From Neospora caninum Liverpool (taxonomy: Eukaryota; Apicomplexa; Conoidasida; Eucoccidiorida; Sarcocystidae), in the NCBI RefSeq assembly GCF_000208865.1, contig NC_018393.1, positions 1,364,001 to 1,428,000 of the forward strand: a DNA stretch of 64,000 nucleotides, given 5' to 3'. The notes beneath the pieces are model-generated. The model saw only the letters and a list, made by a program, of their open reading frames with translations. It had not been told where the DNA came from and ran no database searches. Positions within the stretch are counted from its first letter, which is position 1, and each line of letters starts with the position of its first letter. Made by a program: the position numbers and the translations under genes. Shown piece by piece: positions 48,934 to 60,940 of this stretch.

Positions 48934-51900
48934 GCATGGGCATATATGCATGCCCGTGTCTACAGACGAATCGATGTATTTATACGTGTTAGGGGGTGGT
49001 GATACCAGTTCATCCCACATGTATATATGTCTACATAGATACGTCTGTATATGCCTATACATATATGTATGTGTATATACACACACATTTTCAAATAAGT
49101 ACAGGTTTGTCTGAATTTGTTTATACGATTTTTTCACGAGTTCTAACCGTGGCAAGGCGTACAGCCTGCCTTGTCGCCGTATCCAGAGACCCTGTGAAGA
49201 CCACGTTTTCAGACGTCTGTGTCGGTATAGTCAAAACCGGTGTGTCTGCTGTTTGTCCTCTCAGCTCGAGGAGGTGGTCTTTCGCGGGATGAATTGAAAA
49301 CCCGAGCAGAAGAGCATCTTCGCCGCACGCTAGATGCTGGGATCTTCATTCCGAAGTCAGTGCCGTTTCCGCCGGGATTTGCCTTTCCTCTCGACTGTTA
49401 TATCCTCCGCTCGCGCTTCTTGGCGAGTTTTCGTGTGCTAGGAAACTTCCCGGTTTCTCGTCTCGTTCTGGTCTCTGAGTCTGCTCTGCGACGCGGTGGA
49501 TTCGTGCAGACGGTTTCTTCCTTTTCCCGCTCTCTAAATCCGAGCGTCCGTGTCCACCTGTTTTGCCTTCCGACGTCTCTGCGTTGCATGCAGTTCGTTT
49601 TCTGGAGTGTGGAGAAACCTTGCTTTTCGATCTTGCCACGGAACCCCGCGTGTTCGGCTTTGCCGCCATGTGTGCCATGCCTGGTGTTTTCGTATTTTCA
49701 GGCAAATCGCCGCGCACCGTTTGGAAGTTGCAGCGCCCAGAGATTTCTGGCTCTCGCCGTCTGTGAATCCTGAATTCGCCTTCTCCTCCGACTCGCCCGC
49801 CACGAGGTGTGCTGACGAAATCGGCAGTTTTTTCGCGATGCGAAGGCAGCTCTTCGGGCACCCGTTCGTGCCCACCGCTCCAAGTCGCTACCTTTCAGCT
49901 GCTTTCTCGTCTTCTCTACCCATCGCGCAATCTACAAACACGTCTCTCTGCGTACCTGTCTCGGTGCACAAATCTCTACAAATCTCGCTTTGCCCCTCTC
50001 GCTGTTTCCCTCAATAGAGTCGTTTCTGTATCTCTCCGGATATGCATGTCTCCTCTCTGCATTTACATGGAGGTGGACGCCTCCCCCCGTCCCGCTCCAT
50101 TCGTTTCTCTCCATCTTGCAAATCCTCTCCAGTCTTTCTCAACATGGAATGTTTGGGCTCGCATCCACATTCCGTCTAGAACTCCCAGACTGTGCCTTGG
50201 CCTTTTTTCACCTCTCGTTGTTTCTTCTCTCGCCTCTGTGCAACGGCCTCTGTGTTTTGGGACCATCGCGTTCTCTCTTCTGTGTCCTTTCTGTCGTCTT
50301 TCCTGCGCAGCGTCCGAGTCGAGGTTGTGCTGCATCCGCCGTGGATTCCCGCCCAACTCTTGCTCTTTAAGCGAGACAGTCTGGGCCTCCGCCGAAAGCC
50401 GGAAGCGGTGTCGCTGCTGACGCAAAACCGACTGCTCCTGCTCGCCACAGACGTCGGATCCGGCGACTTTGTCCTCAGACTGAAAATCTACGACGAAGTG
50501 GACAGTCCCACCGAACGCCTCTGTGCCCATGCCACCATCCACGCGGAGGTCGGAAACCCGCGGCACACTTTCTCGGCGAAAAATATGAGCAGATCGGGAG
50601 ACAGGACAAAGAGGGGAAAACGGAGAGGAGAAAAGGGAGGAAGAGAAGATACTGAAAGAGAAGGCGCAGAAGAGAAGAGACCGCCAGAGCCGTGCGTTGT
50701 GACGTGTTGCCGGGGGGCCGGGGGGGGGGGGGGGGGGCTGAATGTCTTGTGTAAGAGACTGACAAAGATCTCTGTGAGTGGAGTGTATATTGATCAGATG
50801 AATGGATATAGGTGATACGCGTCCACACGCACAAACGTATAGCCACGCATACGTCTAGACGGAGGAGTCCGTGTCACTATGTCTCAGAGAAACTCTTTGA
50901 AGGAGAGACGGGTTAGGAGACGCCTAGTTGTATGTGTCTCTCTCCGAGACCGTTTCACGGACAACAGCAGGCAGCTGCGCCGATACGCCCCGTGGTGTGA
51001 TCTGCTCGCTCCGCTTTCTTCCCGTCTTGTTCTCTTTCTTTCCGTCTTTTTTTCTGCTTTCTTCCCTTCCGTCTTGTTCTCTTTCTTTACGTCTTCTTCT
51101 CTTCTTTCCTTCCGTCTTTTCTCTGCTTTCATTTCTGTTTGGGCGTGTTGCGGGGTGTGCAGATTGGCGATGCGGATGAGACTACGGTCAACGCGTTACG
51201 GGCAGAGCTGCTGAGCCTTCCGGATTTGATGCCGGTGGAGCCTCCGCTCTCGTCTTTCAACCGTCGGGGATGGTTGTCGCTTCCAGATGTCCCGGTTTTT
51301 TCGACTTCTGTCTTCCGTTTCGACGAGGAGAATCCCACGACGGCGGTCTCATCTCCTGCCCCACGCGACCTGAAGCGCCGCCCCCAATTCGCCGCTCGCG
51401 CTGAGCCGGAGGCGACCGGTCAAGACGCGATTCGCCTTGAAAAGGGTGCGTCCGCGACGCTTTTGACCGTCGAGAAGCCGACTCTGCTTCGCGTCGCCTC
51501 TGAGCCTGCCGTGCTGTCGAGAGACCGACTCCTGATGCGCGTTTTTTGCAGAAAAGACGCAGTGGCCGCGGCGCAGACTGGAGAGACACGCCAGCGTGCG
51601 GCGGTGCCGGGAACCGTTCGCAAAGAAGAAGGGAAAGACGACCTCGTCGTCGGCAGTGTGGGCGGCGAAGACGACGACGGGCTGAACTTCATGCTCATCG
51701 AAGAGGCCGACAGCAATCTCCTCGTTCTTCTTAATCCGGGAACCTACAAATTCACCTACCAAGCTGAAGGTCCCTTCCTCATCACCTTTGGTAAACACAG
51801 AGGGAAAACTCCAGCCGTGCTCTTCTCCCCTCCGTTATCCATACACATACACTTATGTGTATATATATGTGTATATATGCGTGGATTGCTGTTCACATAT

Positions 51901-54900
51901 GCCTGTGCATATCTTTTTGTACCTATCTTTTTGTACGTAGCGTCCGGTCCATAGCCTTATGTCCGCGTGTCCGGCTGTGCCTATTTTCGTGTAAACCGCG
52001 GTTTGCTTATCCCTTTCGGTGCACGTAGGGCTGCTTGCAGGTGCCAATTTTGGTTCTTTTCAGAGGCATGCGTGTCTGCTTCAGGCATTTCGTCCGTGGA
52101 TCAGCTGCATCGGGACTTGCTCTTTCATCCCGCATCCCCCGGCGGCGTGCGCGACTCCGAGTCGCCGTGCCTCGCGAACCCTCCGGCGCTGTCCCTGCCG
52201 TCGCCGCTTCCTTTCTTCTTCGAGAGTGAAACCTTCGACGTCAAGTTGCAGCCGTCCTTCGTTCAGAAGCAAGTAAGAGGAAAGTTAACGACGTACTCGG
52301 CACACGCTCGGAAGCCTCGAAGGTTTCCCCTCGTCGCGACGCAGCGACTCGAGAGACAGGGGCGATCGGGGCACAGAAAACGCGTCTTGGCCTCCCATCA
52401 AAACGGGTTTGCAGGCTTCAGAAAACGCCGGCGGTTTGCCGTCGCACCGTCCAGGCGCGTCGCGTTGAACAGCCCGACTCTGTGGGAAACCAAGGAGAGA
52501 GACTCTCGGGTGGTTCTGTGGCAACGGGGGGGGGGGGGGCGGGTGTGCCTGGCATGCAGTTGTTTCGGCGCGGGCCCTCCTGGGTCTTCAGTTCGAATCC
52601 GCAGCCGCGAGGGGTTCGCTCTTTCGCTGCCGATTCTGAGAAGGCTCCGAGTCGAGAGAGCTGTCTTCGCACCTCAGATGCGTGTCTCCTTGCGTTTTCC
52701 CCGTCTATAGGGCGAAATCATGAACGTGCCGCTGCACGTCACGACGCCATCTGTGCTCTACGTGGAATCGGGCTCGAACTTTCTCCTGGATTTCATCAAG
52801 GTCGGCGTCCGCGTTGCAGAGGGCACGTGGATCGGCGAGCAGCGAGGCCGAGTCAACTTCCTTCGGCTTATATTAGAGCCAGGCACGCACTACCTCAAAA
52901 TCTACAACACGCATGCAAACAATGTCTACAAGCCCGAGCACGAGATCAAACAATCTGTCGACGTGAGTCCGGGCTCGACTCTGCGCATGAATCGCCCGCT
53001 GGAGATTTGTAATCTTGCACATGTGGCGATCGAAAACTCGCGAGAGGAGACAGTGGCTGCCGGCAGATCGCGAGTGGTAGAGGCGGACACAGAAACACAT
53101 AAATGCAGACGTATCTCTCGTATGTACTTATGCACCTACATGCAGTTGGATGTATTCTTTGTTCCTTGTGTGACTATTGAGCATGCAGCTGCGGAACGCG
53201 GCACTGGTGAATGTGTTGCTTCTTGTCTCTCTGTGTCGTGTGAGAGAAGAACAAGATGAGAGAAGAACACGACCTAGAGCGGAGCACGCGAGAGGTCGAG
53301 TCTGATCCGGGCGCGAGAACAAACCGCGAACCGACAGCCACGTTTTACGCAAAGTGAGCCCGCTAAATGTGGTTTTTCTTCCGCTTTCTTCTGTGCATGT
53401 CCCAGTCCCAGAGGTGTCTCCACTTTTCCCTCAAGATCAGAGTGGTTGCGGTCAACTACGCAGGCCCCGAAGGCGACGCAGACGCAGCTGACAGCTGTTT
53501 TTCCTTCGGTGCCATGTCTCTGCCCCTGGACCTTCACAGCAGTGAAGGTGGAAGCGCGGCTCTGGGTACGTTCGCTCTCTCTTTTTCGATTTCTTCTCTC
53601 GGTTTCGATTCCTTTTCTCGTTTTTGATTCCCGTTTCCACAAACTGTGCCTTTCCCCGCAAACAGGGGCGGGGGGGAGAGGGGGGGGGGTCGACTTCCAA
53701 ACTGTGTCTCCCATTTCCCTTAACTCGCGAGACCGCTACTTCATTCCGCGGGATCGTGCGTTCAGAGAGTGAGACTCTCTTCAAAACCTGAGGAAACACT
53801 CCCGTCGACGCTTCTTCCCGCGTGCTTATCTCTCTACGTCTCCACCCATTGTAGACCCATGTATATGTCGGTCCCTACTACTCATCTATATACATGTGTG
53901 TATGAACATGTAATTATATAAAGTAGTAGATAAGTATCTGTGTATAGGTGTGTATGATTGGTGAGGACGTACATGGCACATCCATGTATATCGAGACATG
54001 TATCTGTATGTTTTATGTTTGTTTTATGTTATGGGCGTGTATGTCTCTACATGCTTTGAGTTCCGGTTTTGGTGCGTCTGCTTGCCTCTCCGTTTCGGCA
54101 ATTTCTCATCGCTTTTCGATTTCACCGCCGCGTCTGCTTTCCTCGTGTGGTGCTCGTCAGGCGGCCCCATCGACGCGAACGGCCGTTTGTTGATTCGAAG
54201 CAAAATCGTGTTGACTGACGCAAATGGAGAAGGAAAAAAGCGCGTCGCTCTCGACACAAAGGGTGAGAACTTCGCCTTCCTCACGCGCATGAAACGCGAG
54301 AGTACACACGCATGCGTATACATATACCAACACGCACATACACATATCCATATATATATATATATATATATGTATACAAATGTCTACATCCACGATATAT
54401 ATAGATGTATATAACTGTGATTTGAGCCACTTCACTCTGCAAGAAAAGGCGAGGAACGCATGCGTCTCTTTTGTCGAGATGCTTGCTCGAGGGCCGGTTT
54501 CGACAGCCGGGTCGATGCAGCCGGGACCCGGGCTATTGCGGTCTGGTCGCAGAGACGACTCAGCGGCGGTTGCGATGGCGTCGCACGTTTTGTCATTTGT
54601 GTCTGTTTGCCAGGGAAGGATTTGGTACTGAAGCTCGGCGTCTTCTCAGAAGACCACGACAGAAGCGTCGTCGTTCAGGTGCGTGTCCCAAGTCCTCGCT
54701 CATGAGCCAGCATGCCGGAAGTCTTTTCCCTGCAAACATGGACACGCGCGTGTGTGCCCTGGCATACACATACCGAAGAAAATTGAAGCGTTTTTTGAAA
54801 CACATGTGTCTCTGTGCAGGTCGAGGATGCCCATTCGCTCCCCGTCGCGGCGGTGCACGACTGGACAATAAGCGATGGCGGATACGAGAAACTGTTTGAG

Positions 54901-56039
54901 TTGGACGGCTCCAAGAGAAAATACAACGGTCAGTGGAAAGTGAAACCCGAACTGATGTCTTTACACGTCGCTGTCTCGAGATGCACGTCGAACACGGTCA
55001 CCGGTGCTACACCCTTACTGAACAAAGTGCGCTTGTATCCAAGAGCTTCACCTCCGAAGACAGACATACATACGTACATACATGCAGACATATACGTGTA
55101 TAGAGGTGTATTTGTGCCGCTGTGTGAATACGAGAGTCAGGCGATGCGTTTGTGCAAATGCGGAGTGTATGGAATGACGGTTCCGGTCTTTTCAGCGCTA
55201 GACCAGAGTTCAACATTTTATCTCACCTTCCGCCTCGATCGAGCAGCAGTTGCAGGCGCCGCGCCCTGCGTCGTCTTCGACCTCATCATCCAAGTCATGC
55301 CCATGGAGGATAAACACAAGGTGTGAAAACTCAAATCTGGAGCTTCGTCAATCGCCGTGCATGCGGCTGAGTGTGCACCCTCGCGGTCTGATGCTTCGCG
55401 GTATATATATATATATATATATATGCCTCACTTCATTCATATATGCATGCCTCCAGGCACCTTGTTATGTATGTATATATATAACTGTAGAGGATATTTG
55501 GAAACCCGAGGCGATGTCTGGACTTTGTGGAGGGAGGCGGCTGTGATGCGGAACGCTCAGTGCCTGTGTAGGGCTTGTGGCTTCTGGTTTTGTTCCTTTT
55601 AGGTCGTCTCGCGCAGTTGGGACGGTGTGTCTCTCTCGTTCTCTCTGGCTCTCTGCGTTTTTTGCTCTCTGTCGGGTCCTCTGACGTGAACGTCTCTTTT
55701 TCCTTTCTTCGCAGATGGCTGAGTGCGCCGCATCTGGAGGCGCGAGCGTTTCGCCCGTCTCGATTTCGCAATTCTTTCCCAGAGCAGCCGTCGCGGCTGC
55801 AGCCGATCGAAGCTCGTCGTTCCACTCCGGTCGCCAGCAGCACGTCAGCACGGCGCTGACGGCGGTGCGTGAACCGCGCGATGGCTTCCTGGCCGAAATT
55901 CCCTTCTCCCTCGCAGAGGTGCGCTGGAAACAATGCTCTCTGCAGGCACACAGTTTACGACAGAGAAACCTGGAGACTCTGCATCCAAATGCGCGTGCAT
56001 CAATACGCGGTTCGTGGAACCATACAGATCTACACAAAC

Positions 56040-56099
<60 letters not shown>

Positions 56100-56691
56100 G
56101 TGTATATCTGTCTATGTGGGTGTGACTGTGTCATACGCACTTCTGATGCACGTGTACATGCATAGGTCGTGGAGAGAAAAGGAGACTGGGGTCATTTGGT
56201 AGTGTCGATGTAAACCGACACCAGATGTCAGCACGTCATTTTCTCCTTTTGAAATGAATTTTCTCTCTTTGAAATCAAGGGTTCTCAGGAGTCCTCGCTG
56301 TTTGCTGACGTTCGCCCGGTGGGGTCAAACGAATGGGCATGCACTGAATATTGACGTGTAGTTCAACATCTGTGCATGCACATCTACACACGTGAATTCA
56401 TCGGTATATGCATATATTTGTAGATTTGTTTATAGGCGATTGAAGGGTTTGCATTCTTGGTGTGTCTTTACTTCCGTCGCCTTTCTTCGCGGCTGTGCAT
56501 GCGTTCTCAGGAGTCGTTTATTTTGGCAGAAGTCCAGTACAACTTTTTCCTGTCGCACATCGAACTCGACGTCGTTGAGGGCGGAGATCATCGGCATCGC
56601 AGCCAAGTAAGTCGGCACGAACGGACACTTCCGACTTCTTCCGAACAACAGTGATGGTCTCATTCCTCGAATATACATCCGTATATATGTA

Positions 56692-56736
<45 letters not shown>

Positions 56737-59700
56737 GTGCGTATGTATTTATTTCTATATCAATGGATAGGGTTATCTCTATTGACCTCTCCACATGTGT
56801 GCATGCATTGGCGCGCTGCAGTTCGTGCGTCACGCGAGGTGCGCGTCGAGTTGATCCAAAGAAGCGCAGAGATACTCGCACAACTGCATGCATATGCCTA
56901 CACATAGATAGACAGGTAGATAGAGAGATAGATAGATAGTAGACATGTTGAGAGTTTCGGCTGGATCTAAATTTAGATGGTAGTCAAGACAGAGAGGTGA
57001 ATGGGGCTTTTTGAATTGCTTTCTTGTGCGGTTCTCTGGTGACGTTCCGCCGTGGTTCGCGAGTCTTTTCCAGTCCCTGCACGTGCATGAGTTTTTCTCC
57101 AGGAGAGCATTTCCTTCGGAGAACTCGACTTCATCAACAAGGGAAATCATCCGCTGAACACGCGCCAGTGGGTAGCCACCCAGCTCGAACCGTAAGTCCC
57201 GCGCCAAGAAAAATCACGCAAATTTTGAAGGCTGTGCAGGGCGGGCCGACGCACATTTCCTTGCACCTATGCTACCGACTTGTGGACTCTCCCACATATA
57301 CATACATATGTATATATACATACATATGTATATATATATATATATATGCGTTTCTGCGTGTATTCAACCAGATCATGAGAGGTACAAGCGTATGCACATG
57401 TGCGCATAGATATAAATGTGGCTGCATCCATGCCTACATAGTATATATATATATATATATATATATGCGTTTCTGCGTGTATTCAACCAGATCATGAGAG
57501 GTACAAGCGTATGCACATGTGCGCATAGATATAAATGTGGCTGCATCCATGCCTACATAGTATATATATATGCGTTTCTGCGTGTATTCAACCAGATCAT
57601 GAGAGGTACAAGCGTATGCACATGTGCGCATAGATATAAATGTGGCTGCATCCATGCCTACATAGTATATATATATATATATATATATATTTGTGTCTGT
57701 TGGTATACTGTGAAATAGGCACGTGGACAGGGGTTTGCATGTGGATAGACGTATGTGAAATGTGCATGGGCTTTTTGGCAGGGGCAACTACGTCCTGCGC
57801 GTCGCCGACGATCATTATGGAAACCATTTTCCGAGGAGTTACATGGGCGAGCCTTGCTTCCCTCTCAAGTTCCAGTTTCAAGTGTTTTCTCTCGCGTCTC
57901 CTCAAACGCGCCCGACAGTGATCGGCGTCCATCCTGACCCGTCCCTCCCCGTCAAATATGGACAGGACCTCGTGGTGAGACAACACGAATGTCAGGCTGC
58001 CCAAAACCTCCACGGTTGCATCCTTTCTCACACGTGCCAAGGACAATTACGCGCTCTCAATGTGTGCACGTCTCGAGCAAGGCCGATTCTCACGTTGCGT
58101 GTCTGCGTAGACTTCAGCAGAGTTGTGACTGGAGCTGGCGGGATTTCCGTCTTTTCTTTTCTCAGGTTTTGCTGCGCCTTTCCACGCCGCCTTCGGCGGC
58201 CGGAGAGAGTGCGTCCAGTGAGACTATTCGGCGGTCGGCGTATTTGTTTGGAGAGACCGGAGTCACGCTCTACCCGACGCACTTTGCAAATCTCGACAGC
58301 TACGACGACGCCTACGAGCCGGAGGACGCGCAGAGCGATGCCCACTCCACCGGCGTGGTATGGTCCTTCTTGTTCGCAGCGGACAAGCTGCAGCGCCTGG
58401 GCAACTCCGCCAAGTTCGTTCTCGAATTCACCAGCAAACGCGGAGGCCAACCGTACACCTTCGGCATCCTCCGCTCGGGTGTACATACGCCTGCCGGATC
58501 GACCTTCAGCAGCAGCGACGGCGCGGACTACATTACGGAGGTGAAGTTCACTTTCTTGTCTCCGGGCACGCTCCGAGAAAACGCGCCGTGGACAGGCGGC
58601 CTCGCCTCTTTCGCCCTCCAACCCGCGGCTTCGCTGGCGCCTGCCCCGGGGCGGGCGACGCCGGCAGTCGCACAGGTCTCGGCCTCTGCGGGGACCATTC
58701 ATCGGGAAAGCAGCGCCCAAAAAGCGGAGGCGCCTCCGCCCAAGAGCGAGGTGCTACGAGAGCTGTACGTTGCACATTAGATACACTGGATAGAGGGAAA
58801 CGGCGAGACGGAAAGACGCTTGTATTCCAGGCTTGTCCCGGCCGTGTTTTTTTTTCGCCATGTCGAGAAAATCGTCTCCTCCACTCTCGTTCCGTCGGGA
58901 AGTCGTCACGCTCTTCAATTGTCGAAATCTCCCTCTGGACACGGAAACCCGCACCTCTTTAGTTTTGTTCGTCTCGCATGCGGCGCGAATTCCCGGTTGC
59001 TCAAAAACACATGGATGTCTGTAGTACGTGTGCGTATTCAAGTACCGTTCGTACCTTCCACTCTCTTTCCAGTGCTCTGTGGTGACTGTATGTACAAATG
59101 TAGGTAAAAAGCGATATATGTAGATATATTTATATTTATATGGGGATATGGTATGTATATATATATATATATATAGCTATGCATCTTTGTATTCGTTGGG
59201 GGGTTACCTCGGGTTGCGAGTCCAGAAGAGGTGTAGCATGTGTCTGCACGTGTCTGCCCTCTGTCCTTTCGTGACTCGGGTGTCTCGTCTGGCTTCGTCT
59301 TTCCTCGTGGCCTTCAGCGACCGCGCCTCCGCGCCGTCCACGGTTTCTCCTCCGGGTGCGCGCGGTCCGCTGATTCCTCCGAAAGTGTCTCGAAGTGAAC
59401 TTTTGGTCGAAGACGACGAGGCGGACGAGCCGACGAAACCCGGCCGGGTGGCGCCGTGGGATCGCGCGCCGCGCGTCACGGAGGGAACGCGCCGAGCGAA
59501 GCGGAAGGATCCGTATGCAACGCACGACACGTCGGTGTCGGAGTGGGAGAAACCGGATAGGGAGGACGACCTGGGGTGTGGTCCCGACATGCGCTGGAAC
59601 GAGGAGACTGCGGAGTGCGAAGAACTCGATGAGTAAGTAGCTGCGGAAACATACGCGGGTCGCCGGAGTGTTTCTCGCGCATTCGCGGTCAATGGGGAAA

Positions 59701-60940
59701 GCGTCGAGCGTCTCGGGCGTCTTGGGCGTGTTGGCCGTTCTCCCCCGTTCGCGAGCTGTGTGTGTCTTACGGGGATGCATCAACGCAGTCTCGCTTTCCA
59801 GTGCAGCCGTGTGCCTTTTGCAGCTTTTTCAGAAGCCTGGATGCGCACGTCAGGTGTACGCCTCGTGGGCATGCATGGGCAAGCTCGGTTCCCTGGGGCT
59901 CTGCCGCAGGTGTCGCGTGCCGTCGGTGTGTTCCGTGCTTCATTTCTCTGTCTCGCTTCTCGTTTTCACTGCGATGTTTCAAGCTTTTCCCACTTGTCTT
60001 TGAAGGTTCCGTATACGTGTACAGGCGGCGTGGTAGGCAAATGGCGTGCAGTCGCCGGCGTGAGTGGATTTTCGTGTGCGGATCCAATGTGGATTTTCGT
60101 TTGCGGATCCAAGAGCGAGAGTGTCTTGGGGGGTGTTTGGGTGTCTGTGCGCAGCGACCTAGATGGGCCCGCCACGCTCCTGCTGGTTTTTGTCTCTCTT
60201 ATTGGCGTCACCGGCCTGCTTCTTCTCTCGCGTTATGTGTTGCGAAGAAGAGCAAAGGGCGCAGCGCGACACCCGTACCGCCTCGCACGGGTAAGTTGGA
60301 CAGGCGAAAGGGACGAGCGGGGCGCAGTCTCTCGCATCTGGGCCGGTTCGGGTGTCTCCAATCCGGATGCGGCGGCTCGTCTCGCTGCGCATCCCGTCGC
60401 GACCGTCGGGCAGGGAACAAAAAAGGCGAGAAACATTTCCGAGAGACGTTCTTCGGCGGTTGCAAAGATAACCATTTTATAGGTAGCCACGCAGCGCATG
60501 TGTTACGTAGTGCCGAAACCAGTCCCCGTTCCTCGGCCACGTTGCCCTACCTCATCAAAGGTTTCGCACGTTCACGGCAGCCTCAGAATAGATTCGGGTG
60601 AAAAAAGAAGATACCGTCGGGGAGACGCCACTCGCGATACGGTTGCACGGCCGTCTCTATCGTAGAGAAGAGGCGTCTCCCCTCTGGTTCTTAGCTATGC
60701 TGTTTCGCGGGTGCAAAGGGGCGGCGAGAGGAGCAAGGCGATTTTCAGGTGTCGAAACGCATGGACTGTGAACACAGAAAACGGACAGGGGCTTTGCGCA
60801 GAGCACCACGGGCAAAAACATTCTCCGTTTCTCTTCTTTTGCAGGCGAATTCCGCGGGATCCGACTCCTTCGACTTCCTTCCAGGGCAGAACGCGCTGGG
60901 ATCGCCGGCGGGACTGTCGGACAGAGACGACGACGTCTGA
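41093..60940 (+). CDS. Large type I membrane protein, 32 exons
   Basis: No family is recognised. Exons: 41093-41935, 42621-42738, 43195-43449, 43890-44030, 44425-44767, 45161-45419, 45668-45788, 46129-46262, 46559-46687, 46989-47087, 47439-47551, 47971-48176, 48649-48780, 49265-49355, 49702-49806, 50311-50548, 51163-51790, 52064-52272, 52711-52962, 53406-53565, 54161-54262, 54614-54678, 54820-55003, 55196-55320, 55715-55918, 56511-56606, 57103-57191, 57782-57974, 58166-58764, 59318-59632, 60155-60290, 60845-60940. All phases agree: 6780 nt, 2259 residues. A hydrophobic signal lies at 76-94 (CLLFSLASVASLLSLAASA). One membrane segment lies near 2189-2212 (ATLLLVFVSLIGVTGLLLLS), then a 47-residue tail. 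The ectodomain repeats a beta-strand motif, (P/A)GxYxhxhx, e.g. APGTYHLALFAEY, DAGTYTVEIVAL, NPGTYKFTYQA, EPGTHYLKIYN, suggesting tandem PPC/Ig-like sandwiches. Topology resembles nucleoporin gp210 too. Weak donors: exons 14-16 and 23. Confidence 0.85.
42250..42266 (+). repeat. Poly-G run in intron 1
   Basis: A near-uninterrupted run of about 14 G with one A, in the first intron of the large membrane-protein gene, next to a T9 run. Confidence 0.85.
43535..43563. repeat. (TA)n tract in intron 3
   Basis: About 14 TA units directly after a CT-rich stretch (CCTCTCTCTCTCTG) in an intron of the large membrane-protein gene. Confidence 0.9.
44910..45085. repeat. 68-bp purine-rich tandem repeat
   Basis: Copies begin at 44910, 44978 and 45046 with GCGAGAGAAGAG, an exact 68-nt period; the third is partial. 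Units differ by a few substitutions (GAACAGG versus GGCAGGG). The array sits in intron 5 of the large membrane-protein gene and is almost all purine on the sense strand. Confidence 0.92.
50711..50738 (+). repeat. Poly-G run in intron 16
   Basis: Two G blocks separated by CC, the second at least 16 G long. It lies in an intron on the sense strand. Similar runs occur at about 52527-52540 (intron 18) and 53671-53690 (intron 20). Confidence 0.85.
56043..56102. repeat. Long (TA)n tract in intron 25
   Basis: About 60 nt of nearly pure TA, broken by single G substitutions, in the intron after the ATG-starting exon 55715-55918. A second tract at 56686-56735 lies in the following intron. Confidence 0.9.
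57347..57690. repeat. Compound minisatellite in intron 27
   Basis: Three tandem copies of a core of about 94 nt starting TGCGTTTCTGCGTGTATTC at 57347, 57466 and 57571. Each core is followed by a (TA)n spacer of different length, so the periods are 119 and 105 nt. The cores are essentially identical, which implies recent duplication or gene conversion. Confidence 0.95.

Noticed and set aside
52585..52605. GTTCGAATC, resembling a tRNA B box
   Set aside because: There is no matching A box upstream, no acceptor-stem pairing, and it lies within an intron of a well-supported gene.
59990..60130. CTGTACAGGCGGCG and a repeated GTGCGGATCCA word before the transmembrane exon, considered as an extra exon
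   Set aside because: Exon 30 to exon 31 joins perfectly in phase without it, and its frames do not keep phase.
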